Positions 14,712 to 22,430 of a DNA stretch of 35,317 nucleotides are shown here, piece after piece. The position numbers were made by a program, and so were the translations under genes. This stretch comes from Streptomyces sp. DH37 (lineage in GTDB: Bacteria > Actinomycetota > Actinomycetes > Streptomycetales > Streptomycetaceae): contig NZ_JARVKV010000069.1 of the NCBI RefSeq assembly GCF_029813835.1, positions 1-35,317 of the forward strand, given 5' to 3'. The notes under the pieces were generated by a model. It was not told where the DNA came from and ran no database searches. It saw only the letters and a program-made list of their open reading frames with translations. Numbering within the stretch: the stretch's first letter is position 1; every line of letters begins with the position of its first letter.

Positions 14712-17213
14712 TCAGAGCTTCTCCACCGGCGCGTACCGCAGCAGCAGCCGCTTCGGCTTGTCGCCGCCGAAGTCGATCGTCGCCTCCGCGTTGTCCCCGC
14801 TGCCCTTCACGGCCACGACCCTGCCGAGCCCGAAGCTGTCGTGCGTCACCCGGTCCCCCGCCTCCAGCGCGACGACCGGACGGTCCTTGGCCCGGCCCGT
14901 GGCGAAGCCGCTCGGCCCGCGCCGCCGCGACGACGGGCCGGACGAGAACGACGACGACAGCGAGGACGCCGCCGGCGACAGCCCCCCGGTGCCGGCCCCG
15001 CTCCGCGAGCCGGCGCCCGGCGAGGCCATCGGCCCCGTGCGCCTCCAGTCCAGGTACTGCTCCGGGATCTCCTCCAGGAAGCGGGAGGGCGGGTTGTACG
15101 CGGGCTGGCCCCAGGCGCTGCGCATCGACGAGCGCGTGAGGTAGAGCCGCTCGCGCGCCCGCGTGATGCCGACGTACGCCAGCCGCCGCTCCTCCTCCAG
15201 TTCCTTGGTGTTGCCCAGGGTCCGCAGGTGCGGGAAGACGCCGTCCTCCATGCCGGTCAGGAAGACGACCGGGAACTCCAGGCCCTTGGCGGTGTGCAGC
15301 GTCATCAGCGTGACGACGCCGGTGCCCTCGGTGTCCTCGTCCGGGATCTGGTCGGAGTCGGCGACCAGGGCCACCTGCTCCAGGAACTCCGCGAGCGTGC
15401 CGGGGTTCTCGCCCCGCTCCTGCTCGAACTCCAGCGCCACGGCGGCCAGTTCCTGGAGGTTCTCCACCCGGGTCTCGTCCTGGGGGTCGGTGGACGCCTG
15501 CAACTCGGCCAGGTAGCCGGTGCGTTCGAGGACGGCCTCCAGGACGGTCGCCGGCCCGGCGCCGGAGTCCACGACCGTCCGCAGGTCCTCCATGAGCGCG
15601 TTGAAGCGCTTGACGGCGTTGGCCGAGCGGGCCGCCATGCCGTACGCCTCGTCGACCCGGCGCAGGGCCTGCGGGAAGGTGATCCTCTCGCGCAGCGCCA
15701 GCGCCTCGATCATCGCCTCGGCCCGGTCGCCGATGCCGCGCTTGGGCACGTTGAGGATGCGGCGCAGCGGCACGGCGTCCTCGGGGTTGGCCAGCACCCG
15801 CAGGTACGCCAGGACGTCGCGGACCTCCTTGCGCTCGTAGAAGCGCACGCCGCCCACCACCCGGTACGGCAGGCCGACCCGGATGAAGACCTCCTCGAAG
15901 ACGCGGGACTGCGCGTTGGTGCGGTAGAAGACGGCCACGTCGCCCGCCTTCGCCGTGCCCGCGTCCGTCAGCCGGTCGATCTCCTCGGCGACGAACTGCG
16001 CCTCGTCGTGCTCGGTGTCGGCGACGTAGCCGGTGATGCGGGATCCGGCGCCGGCGTCGGTCCACAGGTTCTTCGGGCGGCGGTTCTCGTTCCGCTCGAT
16101 GACGGCGTTGGCGGCGGAGAGGATGGTCTGCGTGGAGCGGTAGTTCTGCTCCAGCAGGATGGTGGTGGCGTCCGGGTAGTCCTCCTCGAACTGGAGGATG
16201 TTGCGGATGGTGGCGCCGCGGAACGCGTAGATCGACTGGTCGGCGTCACCGACCACGCACAGCTCGGCGCGCCCTTCGCCGGCCGCGCCCCCCTCGCCGC
16301 CGCCCACTCCCACCAGTTCCCTGATCAGGGTGTACTGGGCGTGGTTGGTGTCCTGGTACTCGTCGACCAGGACGTGGCGGAAGCGGCGGCGGTAGTGCTC
16401 GGCGACGTCCGGGAACGCCTGGAACAGGTGCACCGTCGTCATGATGATGTCGTCGAAGTCCAGGGCGTTGGCCTCGCGCAGCCGCGCCTGGTACATCGCG
16501 TACGCCTCGGCCAGCGTCTTCTCGAAGCCGTCGGTGGCCTGGCCGGCGAAGTCCTCCTCGTCGATCAGCTCGTTCTTCAGGTTCGAGACCTTGGCGCTGA
16601 ACGACTTGGGCGGGAAGCGCTTGGGGTCCAGCTCCAGGTCGCGGCAGACCAGCGCCATCAGACGGCGGGAGTCGGCGGCGTCGTAGATCGAGAAGCTGGA
16701 GGTGAAGCCGAGCTTCTTGCTCTCGCGGCGCAGTATGCGCACGCAGGCGCTGTGGAAGGTGGAGACCCACATCGACTGCGCGCGCGGGCCGACCAGTTCC
16801 GCCACGCGCTCCTTCATCTCGCCCGCGGCCTTGTTGGTGAAGGTGATCGCGAGGATCTCGCCGGGGTGCACGCCGCGCGCCCCCAGCAGGTGTGCGATGC
16901 GGTGGGTGAGCACCCTCGTCTTGCCGGATCCGGCGCCCGCGACGATCAGCAGGGGCGAGCCGGTGTGCACCACGGCCGCGCGCTGCTGCTCGTTCAGCCC
17001 CTCCAGCAGGGCGGCCGGGTCGACGACGGGGCGGGCGGCGCCGTCCCGATAGTAGGCGTCGCGCGCCCCGCCGCCGGCGAAGGCGCCCGCGAAGAGGTCG
17101 TCCGGCGCGTCGTCGTCCGGCGGCGCGGAGATCTCCTCCGGCGGGGGCGGCGGCTCCTCGTCCCCGGAGGGCTCGAGGTCGGCCAGGAAGCTGTCGTCGA
17201 AGAGGCTGCTCAT
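14712..17213 (-). CDS. pcrA: ATP-dependent DNA helicase, UvrD/PcrA type
   Basis: This is an 833-residue superfamily 1A 3'-5' helicase that acts in nucleotide-excision repair, replication restart and transcription-coupled repair. Motifs run in order: NEQQRAAV Q-motif, Walker A AGAGSGKT (92-99), motif II VDEYQDTN, motif III GDADQSIYAFRGA, motif IV EQNYRS, motif V TLHTAKGLEFP, motif VI YVGITRARE. The C-terminal Tudor-like segment (LEAGDRVTHDSFGLGRVVAV) resembles the RNA-polymerase-binding region of PcrA. The first 60 residues are acidic and proline-rich, typical for actinomycete orthologues. ATG 17213 has no clear ribosome site. TAGACT lies 9 bases upstream (17223-17228), which suggests a near-leaderless mRNA. 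The gene is divergent from the DUF1707 gene. Confidence 0.96.
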   Translation of the reverse strand: MSSLFDDSFLADLEPSGDEEPPPPPEEISAPPDDDAPDDLFAGAFAGGGARDAYYRDGAARPVVDPAALLEGLNEQQRAAVVHTGSPLLIVAGAGSGKTRVLTHRIAHLLGARGVHPGEILAITFTNKAAGEMKERVAELVGPRAQSMWVSTFHSACVRILRRESKKLGFTSSFSIYDAADSRRLMALVCRDLELDPKRFPPKSFSAKVSNLKNELIDEEDFAGQATDGFEKTLAEAYAMYQARLREANALDFDDIIMTTVHLFQAFPDVAEHYRRRFRHVLVDEYQDTNHAQYTLIRELVGVGGGEGGAAGEGRAELCVVGDADQSIYAFRGATIRNILQFEEDYPDATTILLEQNYRSTQTILSAANAVIERNENRRPKNLWTDAGAGSRITGYVADTEHDEAQFVAEEIDRLTDAGTAKAGDVAVFYRTNAQSRVFEEVFIRVGLPYRVVGGVRFYERKEVRDVLAYLRVLANPEDAVPLRRILNVPKRGIGDRAEAMIEALALRERITFPQALRRVDEAYGMAARSANAVKRFNALMEDLRTVVDSGAGPATVLEAVLERTGYLAELQASTDPQDETRVENLQELAAVALEFEQERGENPGTLAEFLEQVALVADSDQIPDEDTEGTGVVTLMTLHTAKGLEFPVVFLTGMEDGVFPHLRTLGNTKELEEERRLAYVGITRARERLYLTRSSMRSAWGQPAYNPPSRFLEEIPEQYLDWRRTGPMASPGAGSRSGAGTGGLSPAASSLSSSFSSGPSSRRRGPSGFATGRAKDRPVVALEAGDRVTHDSFGLGRVVAVKGSGDNAEATIDFGGDKPKRLLLRYAPVEKL

Positions 17214-17222
17214 CGTCGTACG

Positions 17223-17228
17223 AGTCTA
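17223..17228 (-). promoter_or_regulatory. Candidate -10 element of pcrA
   Basis: TAGACT on the minus strand, 9 bases upstream of the pcrA ATG, fits a near-leaderless vegetative promoter. It lies within 35 bases of the opposite-strand -10 at 17262-17267, so the divergent promoters must overlap. Confidence 0.5.
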
Positions 17229-17261
17229 GGCCGCCCCGTCGGCGGGCGGGCGGTCCGCTCC

Positions 17262-17267
17262 TAAGAT
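17262..17267 (+). promoter_or_regulatory. Candidate -10 element, leaderless DUF1707 gene
   Basis: TAAGAT lies 7 bases before ATG 17275. There is no Shine-Dalgarno sequence in between. This places the transcript start at or next to the start codon and decides between ATG 17266 (which would be inside the -10) and 17275. Confidence 0.55.
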
Positions 17268-17274
17268 GGCGGGC

Positions 17275-17877
17275 ATGACCGATGCCCCCGCCCCCCGTCC
17301 ACGTCCCGGCTCGGAACTGCGCGCGGGCCACGCCGACCGCGACGCGGTGGCCGAGCGGCTGCGCGAGGCGGCGGGGGACGGCCGGATCGATCTGGAGGAG
17401 CTGGAGGAGCGGCTGGAGCGGGCCTTCGCCGCCAAGACGTACGGCGAGCTGGAGTCGCTGGTCGCGGACCTGCCCGGCCGGGGGACGGAGGGCCTGGCCC
17501 CGGAGGCGCGGGAGCCGCTGGTGCTCAGGACGGTCGCCGGGGAGATCAGGCAGACCGGCCACTGGGTGGTGCCGGAGCGGATCACCGCCAAGAACACCCT
17601 GGGGCAGATCGTGATCGACTTCACGCGGGCGGAGTGCCCCCACCGCGAGGTCCGCCTGGAGATCGACGCGGGGATGGGCGAGGTCAGGATCATCGTGCCG
17701 CGCGGCTGGTCGGTGCGGACCGAGGGGCTGAGCTCCGGGCTGGGCTCCGTGCGGAACCGGGCCACCGAACCGCCCGTGCCCGGCATGCCGGTGCTGCGGA
17801 TCAGCGGCGGCGCCAAGGCGGGGACGATCGTCGTGCGCCACCCGTACCGCTGGCCGGGGCGCCGCTCCGGCGACTGA
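17275..17877 (+). CDS. DUF1707 domain protein with LiaF-like C-terminus
   Basis: The 200-residue protein has no signal peptide. Residues 15-68 form the SHOCT-like DUF1707 domain (HADRDAVAERLREAAGDGRIDLEELEERLERAF...ADLPG), common in actinobacterial envelope-associated proteins. The C-terminal half (about 85-195) has the repeated beta-strand pattern of the LiaF/YvqF C-terminal region (GEIRQTGHWVVPERI, EVRLEIDAGMGEVRIIVPRGW, KAGTIVVRHPYRW). The function of DUF1707 proteins is unknown. The LiaF-like half suggests envelope sensing or interaction. I start at ATG 17275 because of the TAAGAT box 7 bases upstream. The alternative ATG 17266 adds three residues. Confidence 0.85.
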   Translation: MTDAPAPRPRPGSELRAGHADRDAVAERLREAAGDGRIDLEELEERLERAFAAKTYGELESLVADLPGRGTEGLAPEAREPLVLRTVAGEIRQTGHWVVPERITAKNTLGQIVIDFTRAECPHREVRLEIDAGMGEVRIIVPRGWSVRTEGLSSGLGSVRNRATEPPVPGMPVLRISGGAKAGTIVVRHPYRWPGRRSGD

Positions 17878-18239
17878 GCACGGCCGGCCGGGCCCGCCGG
17901 GCGGTCGCGCGGGCGCCGGCGGGGCTCCCGAAACGGACGATAACCGACCGATAACAAATCGGTTTCGGGATATACCGAGCACCTGCCTTCACAGGAGCCC
18001 CACCAGTGTCCTACCGTCCACCGTCAGGCGGCCCGGACACCTCGCCAGCGACAGCGTCGGCACGGGCGGCCTCCGCCGAGTCCGGCCGCGGGGCCGGAGC
18101 CGGGACCCGCTCCCCACCGAGGTGAACCGGGCCGGCGGCCCCTGGGGCGGCCTTCCGCGTCCGAACCCGGCCGGGGTCCTCCGCCGCCGAGGGCGGGCGG
18201 GGGTCCGGCAGGCGGTGTTCCACGGAAGGAGCGCTCGCC
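17878..18239. promoter_or_regulatory. Upstream region of the NlpC/P60 gene with nested inverted repeats
   Basis: This region holds an AT-richer island with inverted repeat CCCGAAAC (17927-17934) / GTTTCGGG (17962-17969). Inside it is a second inverted repeat, CCGAT-AACAA-ATCGG (17948-17962). This is out of character with the surrounding about 80% GC and reads as an operator or promoter block. A possible 39-codon ORF follows at 18006-18125. I found none of the conserved blocks of the c-di-AMP (ydaO) riboswitch known upstream of some Streptomyces wall hydrolase genes. Confidence 0.5.
18006..18125 (+). CDS. Possible 39-residue upstream ORF
   Basis: A GTG start with an AGGAG site 8 bases upstream (17993-17997) opens a 39-codon frame beginning VSYRPPSGGPDTSP, rich in Ser, Ala, Pro and Gly, ending 114 bases before the NlpC/P60 TTG. 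The good ribosome site is the main support. No family is recognised and the composition could be chance in GC-rich DNA. Confidence 0.3.
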   Translation: MSYRPPSGGPDTSPATASARAASAESGRGAGAGTRSPPR

Positions 18240-19463
18240 TTGGCGTCGCACCGCAAGCCGCGCACCCTTCTGCTGTCCCCGGCCTCCCGGCGCGGAGCGG
18301 TCGGGTTCACCACCGCCGCCCTCGCCTCCGCCACCCTCCTCTCCCAGGGCCCCGCCCAGGCGGCGCCCGAGGACGGCAGGCCGTCGGTCGAGGAGGTGCG
18401 GAAGCGGGTGGACGCGCTGTACCGGGAGGCGGGCGGTGCGACGCAGCGGTACAACGCGGCGAAGGAGAAGGCCGACGCGCAGCGCGGGAAGGTGGACCGG
18501 CTCCTCGACGAGGCCGCCGAGCGCGCGGACAGGCTCAACGACGCGCGGCGGAAGCTGGGCGGCTACGCCGCCGCGCAGTACCGCACCGGCGGGGTCTCGG
18601 GGACGGCGGTGCTGCTCCTGTCCGAGAACCCCCAGGAGTTCTTCGGCCAGAAGCACCTGATGGACCGGATCACCGACCGCCAGCGGCAGGCCGTGGACGA
18701 CTACGAGGCGGAGCAGCGGGCGGCGAAGAGGAAGCGGTCGGAGGCGACCGCGAGCCTGGCCGAGCTCACCGACGCGCAGGAGAGGCTGGCGGAGAGCAGG
18801 AGGACCGTCCAGGGCAAGCTGGCGAAGGCGCGGGAGCTGCTGTCGAAGCTGACCGCCGAGGAGCGGGCCCGGCTGGCGGAGGAGGAGCGCAAGCGGCAGG
18901 AGGAGGCCCGCCGCAAGGCGGCCGCCGCCGCTGCCGAGCGCGAGAAGCGGCAGGCGGAGGCCGGGGCCGAGCGGCGGGAGACCGGGACTCCGGCGGACCC
19001 CGGCAAGGGAACGGGCACGGGAACGGGCACGGGAACGGGCGCCGGCACGGACACCGGAAGCGGAACCGGCACGGACACCGGGACCGGCGGCGGTGCGGCG
19101 GACGGCTCGTACGCCGCCAAGGCGGACAGGGTCATCGCCTTCGCCGAGGCGCAGATCGGCAAGCCGTACGTCTGGGGCGCCACCGGCCCCCACTCCTACG
19201 ACTGCTCCGGCCTCACCCGGGCGGCCTGGCTCAGCGCGGGCGTCTCGCTGCCGCGCACCACCTACGGCCAGGCGGACGCGGGCACGCGGATCGCCAGGGC
19301 GGACATGCGGCCGGGCGACCTGGTCTTCTTCTACGACGACATCAGCCACGTCGGCGTCTACGCGGGCGGCGGCCAGATGATCCACGCGCCGAAGCCGGGC
19401 GCGGAGGTGCGCTACGAGTCCGTCGACCACATGCCCTTCCACAGCGCGGTCCGCCCGGCCTGA
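18240..19463 (+). CDS. Secreted NlpC/P60 family peptidoglycan endopeptidase
   Basis: This is a 407-residue exported cell-wall hydrolase that cleaves D-Glu-mDAP type stem-peptide bonds (family knowledge). A signal peptide of about 42 residues ends at QAQA-type AQAA. A long charged coiled coil (about 48-245) resembles the autoinhibitory helices of RipA-type enzymes. A Gly-Thr repeat linker (about 258-282) precedes the NlpC/P60 domain with Cys322 (DCSGLT), His370 (ISHVGVY) and a third polar residue at His382. The start is TTG at 18240, with GGAAGGAG 8 bases upstream. No in-frame ATG lies nearby before the signal peptide. A terminator follows. Confidence 0.92.
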   Translation: MASHRKPRTLLLSPASRRGAVGFTTAALASATLLSQGPAQAAPEDGRPSVEEVRKRVDALYREAGGATQRYNAAKEKADAQRGKVDRLLDEAAERADRLNDARRKLGGYAAAQYRTGGVSGTAVLLLSENPQEFFGQKHLMDRITDRQRQAVDDYEAEQRAAKRKRSEATASLAELTDAQERLAESRRTVQGKLAKARELLSKLTAEERARLAEEERKRQEEARRKAAAAAAEREKRQAEAGAERRETGTPADPGKGTGTGTGTGTGAGTDTGSGTGTDTGTGGGAADGSYAAKADRVIAFAEAQIGKPYVWGATGPHSYDCSGLTRAAWLSAGVSLPRTTYGQADAGTRIARADMRPGDLVFFYDDISHVGVYAGGGQMIHAPKPGAEVRYESVDHMPFHSAVRPA

Positions 19464-19473
19464 TCCGGCCGGC

Positions 19474-19491
19474 CCGCCCCGGCCGGGGCGG
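19474..19491. terminator. Bidirectional hairpin between convergent genes
   Basis: CCGCCCC (19474-19480) pairs with GGGGCGG (19485-19491) around a 4-base loop in the 45-base gap between the convergent NlpC/P60 gene and the small membrane-protein gene. There is no T-run. Confidence 0.45.
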
Positions 19492-19508
19492 CCGCTCCGG
19501 CCGCCCGC

Positions 19509-19862
19509 CTACGTCCACATGACGGCGATGAAGATGTTGGCGACGGTGAGCAGGCCCACGGTGCCGAACAGCGGCGCGGGCAGCCGCTCCTCGTCCCGCT
19601 TGACGTAGACCAGGCCGAGGATCACCACCAGCAGGGTGAGCTTCACGCCGATCTTGACGTGGTTGACCGTCTGGCCGTCGGCCTCGTTCAGGCCCACCAG
19701 GGCCACGCCCGTCACCAGCATGGTGAGGGCTCCGTGCAGCATCGCCGGGTTGATGCGCGCCTCGCCGGCGCCCATGGCCTTCATCTGGGTCATGAAGCCG
19801 CCGAGCAGGGCGCCGATGCCGACTATGTGCAGGCCGACGAAGAAGTGGGTGAGTGCCTCCAT
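19509..19862 (-). CDS. Small integral membrane protein, function unknown
   Basis: The 117-residue protein has four predicted membrane helices: FFVGLHIVGIGALLGGFMTQ, AMLHGALTMLVTGVALVGL, IGVKLTLLVVILGLVYV and LFGTVGLLTVANIFIAVMW. Short loops lie between them, with His residues in helices 1 and 2. I chose ATG 19862 because TACGCT lies exactly 7 bases upstream with no ribosome site, the leaderless pattern seen repeatedly here. A longer reading to 19910 would add a proline-rich tail that lacks support. No family is recognised with confidence. It is convergent with the NlpC/P60 gene and divergent from the XRE gene. Confidence 0.75.
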   Translation of the reverse strand: MEALTHFFVGLHIVGIGALLGGFMTQMKAMGAGEARINPAMLHGALTMLVTGVALVGLNEADGQTVNHVKIGVKLTLLVVILGLVYVKRDEERLPAPLFGTVGLLTVANIFIAVMWT

Positions 19863-19972
19863 GGGCGCGAGCGTAGCCGGGGGCTCCCCCGCCTCCCGCG
19901 GGGAGGGCACGTCCGCGTCCGCTCCCTGACCAGGCTGCTCCGGCGAGTGTTGTCATCACACTCAAAGATGTA

Positions 19973-19985
19973 GTACTTCTAGTAC
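19973..19985 (+). promoter_or_regulatory. Candidate operator of the XRE regulator
   Basis: A perfect inverted repeat GTACT-TCT-AGTAC ends at the base before the ATG of the XRE gene, within a direct repeat TAGTAC (19971-19976, 19980-19985). A TTGTCA -35-like box is at 19950-19955. The repeat overlaps the likely -10 and start codon, which suits autorepression. Confidence 0.55.
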
Positions 19986-20234
19986 ATGAGCGAGCAGGTG
20001 CACAACAGGCTGGCCATGGTGCGCGCGGAGCGGAAGGTCTCCCGCCGGCGCCTGGCGGAGGCGGTCGGCGCCCACTACCAGACCATCGGCTACATCGAGC
20101 GCGGCGAGTACAACCCGAGCCTCGACCTGGCTCTGCGGATCGCCGCGTTCTTCGAGCTGCCGGTCGAGGCGCTGTTCTCCCTGGAGCCCTTCCGCCCGCT
20201 CACCGACGAGGTCTACGGGAGGAATCGGACATGA
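19986..20234 (+). CDS. XRE/Cro-family HTH transcriptional regulator
   Basis: The 82-residue protein is little more than one helix-turn-helix domain (LAMVRAERKVSRRRLAEAVGAHYQTIGYIERGEYNPSLDLALRIAAFFELPVEALF). It belongs to the compact YozG-like class of XRE regulators that often precede a small membrane-protein gene. ATG 19986 follows the operator directly with no ribosome site, so the mRNA is probably leaderless. Its stop overlaps the next start (ATGA at 20231-20234), coupling it to the membrane protein. It is likely autoregulated through GTACT-TCT-AGTAC. Targets beyond its own operon are unknown. Confidence 0.88.
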   Translation: MSEQVHNRLAMVRAERKVSRRRLAEAVGAHYQTIGYIERGEYNPSLDLALRIAAFFELPVEALFSLEPFRPLTDEVYGRNRT

Positions 20235-20758
20235 GGGCCACGACGCGTTACGACCAGCGCATGCTGCGGTTGATGAACGACCCCCGCCACCGGCGCGTCC
20301 ACGCCACCCGGGCGCGCCGGCGCGGCCTCGTCGCCGCGCACGTCGCCCTGACCGCCGCCGCCCTGGCGACCCTGGCGCCCCTGACCGGCCGCCTGACGGA
20401 CCCGGGACCCCGGTGGGCGGCGCTCGCCGCCCTCCTCCTGCTGACCGCGGCGTGGTGCGTCGTCACCGGAATGCTCAACCTGGCCACCCGCGGACTGATG
20501 GAACTGCGCGCCCGGGTGCTGGACGAGCGCCAGCACGCCGAGCGCGGGCGGGCGTTCGTCCTGGCGCACCGGACCTCCCTCGGCCTGCACCTGGCCGCGC
20601 TGCTGTGGGTGCTCCTGGCGTACGGCGGCGGGTACGCGGAGGTCTCCGCCCGAACCCTGGCCGGGACCGTGCTCGTCCTGCTGGTGGCGCACTGGCTGCT
20701 GCCGCTGTGGGCCGCCGTCCTGACCGCGCGCGACGAGCCGGACGAGCCGGACGAGTGA
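20231..20758 (+). CDS. Membrane protein coupled to the XRE regulator
   Basis: The 175-residue protein has four hydrophobic helices (about residues 33-50, 60-82, 118-132 and 142-162). A basic N-terminus (RHRRVHATRARRRG) and a cytoplasmic-looking loop with RARVLDERQHAERGRAFVLAHR lie between helices 2 and 3. The tail is a short Asp-Glu-Pro repeat from a repeated GAGCCGGAC. It is translationally coupled to the upstream regulator. XRE/membrane pairs of this shape are widespread in Gram-positive bacteria, mostly without known function. A 17-bp inverted repeat covers its stop codon. Confidence 0.8.
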   Translation: MRATTRYDQRMLRLMNDPRHRRVHATRARRRGLVAAHVALTAAALATLAPLTGRLTDPGPRWAALAALLLLTAAWCVVTGMLNLATRGLMELRARVLDERQHAERGRAFVLAHRTSLGLHLAALLWVLLAYGGGYAEVSARTLAGTVLVLLVAHWLLPLWAAVLTARDEPDEPDE

Positions 20759-20822
20759 ACCGCGCCGGCCGCCCGTCCCCCGCGGGGGTCGCACGGTCCG
20801 CCGGAGCGGTTCACTCGTCCGG
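20747..20822. terminator. 17-bp inverted repeat covering a stop codon
   Basis: CCGGACGAGTGAACCGC (20747-20763) has an exact complement at 20806-20822, with a 42-base spacer that itself holds a CCCCC/GGGGG palindrome. The left arm contains the last codons and TGA of the membrane protein. It would fold into a long hairpin in the mRNA and probably terminates transcription or protects the 3' end. Confidence 0.6.
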
Positions 20823-20919
20823 GTGATGGACGCCCGGCGCCCCGGGCCGCGCGCCCGCCCGCCACCACCGCGAACCGGCGTCCGCGGGCCGCGGACGCCG
20901 CACCCGGACCCCTCCCCGT

Positions 20920-20934
20920 AGGGCACAATGCCCT
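20920..20934 (+). promoter_or_regulatory. Palindrome AGGGCA-CAA-TGCCCT upstream of a membrane gene
   Basis: A perfect 6-3-6 inverted repeat contains a CACAAT hexamer that could be a -10, 55 bases before the GTG of the downstream gene. It is a possible operator overlapping a promoter. Confidence 0.35.
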
Positions 20935-20988
20935 CCCGTTGCCGGTGTGTTGGCGGCTCGGGGAGAGCCGGGGAGAGGTGGGTCGACA

Positions 20989-22323
20989 GTGGCCGTGGAC
21001 ACGGCGCGGGGCGGCGGTGCGGCGGGCGCGTCCCCGGGAGGGACGGCGGGACCGCCCAGGGCGGCGGACGGCGGTGCGGCGGCCGGTCACGGCGGCTGCG
21101 CCTGCACGGACTGCCCGCACGGCGTGCGGGAGGGCCGCCGCCGCGCGCTCGCCGAGTTCCGGCGGCGGCACGACGAACTCGCGGCGGGCGGTGGAGTGCC
21201 CGCCGCCCTCGCCCACTCCCCCGGCGCGTCCCGCCAGTGGGTCTCCGACGAGCTGACCCAGGCGGCCCACACCGTCGCCGAACGCACCCGCGCCGAGGCG
21301 GACTTCCGGCTGGGCGCGCTGTGGCGGCGGACCGCCACCGCCGTCTGGGGCGCGGTCGCCCTGCTGCTGGCGGGCCAGGCGGTCACCGCGGCGCTCGGCG
21401 CGGGGTGGACGACCGGGCGCACGGCCGGACTGGTCGCGGCGCTGGCCGGTGCGGCGGCGCTGACCGCCGCCGCCCGGCTGCACCGGGCGCGCGGCGGGGT
21501 GCTGGCGCCGGTGATCGGCGAGGACAACCGGCTCTCCACCTCCCGCGCGGTCGCCGCCGTGTGGGTGCTGCTGGCCTCGTACTCCGTCCTGGTCCTCGCC
21601 GTCGGACTGGCCGCCGCGCCCGGCTCGGACGCGCGGGCCCGCCTGCTCGCCGGCCCGGACCTGGAGCGCGGCGCCGGGCTGCTGACCGTCCTGGCCCTCT
21701 CCTGCGCGGCGGCCGTCGCCGCGCAGCGGACCGTCGCGCTGCGGGTGCGGGCGCAGCGGCTGCAGAAGGTGCGCGCCGACCGGCCCCGCGCCGCCGACCT
21801 GCTCACCGACGACAGCGGGCGCGGCTCCTTCACGGACGTGCAGTACGTGCTGGTGAGCGGTGTCGCGGCGGTCTTCGCGGCGGTACGGCTGGCCCGCCGG
21901 CCCGGCGAGCTGCCGGACCTGCCCTGGGGCCTGGCCCTGCTGGTCGCGATCTCGGCGGTGACGTACCTGGCGGGGAAGTACGCCGAGGGCGGCCGTCCCG
22001 TCATCCTGTCCGTCGTCCGCTCCCGCGAGGTAGGCGACTTGGACGCGCCGATCCGCACCGGCGACGACATCGAGATCCGCGGCTCGGGCTTCGTGCCGCC
22101 CGGCGCGGAGGCCCCGGACCGGCTGGCGCGCACGACGGTGCGCATCGGCGCCGTCCACGTCCACGTACCGCTGGTCCCGGTCGCCGGGGGCTTCGCCAAC
22201 CCGGCCGACGCCGTGCTGACCGTCCCCGTGCCGGTGGAGGTCGAGCCCGGCCGGGTCGAGGTGCAGGTGATCACCGCCGCGGGCGTGGAGACCAACCGCT
22301 ACCCCATCGACGTCCTGGACTGA
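20989..22323 (+). CDS. Membrane protein with C-terminal IPT/TIG-like domain
   Basis: The 444-residue protein has a cysteine-containing N-terminal segment (CACTDCPHGVREGRRRALAEFRRRHDELAAGG, written here as a description of about residues 35-66). Hydrophobic segments follow at about 118-170 (two helices), 190-215, 228-245 and 290-330. A soluble C-terminal beta domain (about 340-444) begins PVILSVVRSREVGDLDAP and has the strand pattern of IPT/TIG immunoglobulin-like folds (IEIRGSGFVPPG). I do not recognise the family. The GTG at 20989 has GGGAGAGG upstream. An earlier TTG at 20947 is possible but less likely. It is transcribed alone. Confidence 0.7.
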   Translation: MAVDTARGGGAAGASPGGTAGPPRAADGGAAAGHGGCACTDCPHGVREGRRRALAEFRRRHDELAAGGGVPAALAHSPGASRQWVSDELTQAAHTVAERTRAEADFRLGALWRRTATAVWGAVALLLAGQAVTAALGAGWTTGRTAGLVAALAGAAALTAAARLHRARGGVLAPVIGEDNRLSTSRAVAAVWVLLASYSVLVLAVGLAAAPGSDARARLLAGPDLERGAGLLTVLALSCAAAVAAQRTVALRVRAQRLQKVRADRPRAADLLTDDSGRGSFTDVQYVLVSGVAAVFAAVRLARRPGELPDLPWGLALLVAISAVTYLAGKYAEGGRPVILSVVRSREVGDLDAPIRTGDDIEIRGSGFVPPGAEAPDRLARTTVRIGAVHVHVPLVPVAGGFANPADAVLTVPVPVEVEPGRVEVQVITAAGVETNRYPIDVLD

Positions 22324-22430
22324 CACCGCGGACGGGACCGGGCCGCGGACGGGACCGGGACCGGGGCCGGGACGAACGCTTTCCGCCTCCCCGCGTCCTC
22401 CCCGGCAGGGCGCGCGGGACGGCCGCGCGC

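Noticed and set aside
17878..18239. c-di-AMP (ydaO) riboswitch before the NlpC/P60 gene
   Set aside because: Known in Streptomyces upstream of some wall hydrolases, but I could not find the conserved GGGGTGAAT and CCGTCAGCTAACC-like blocks.
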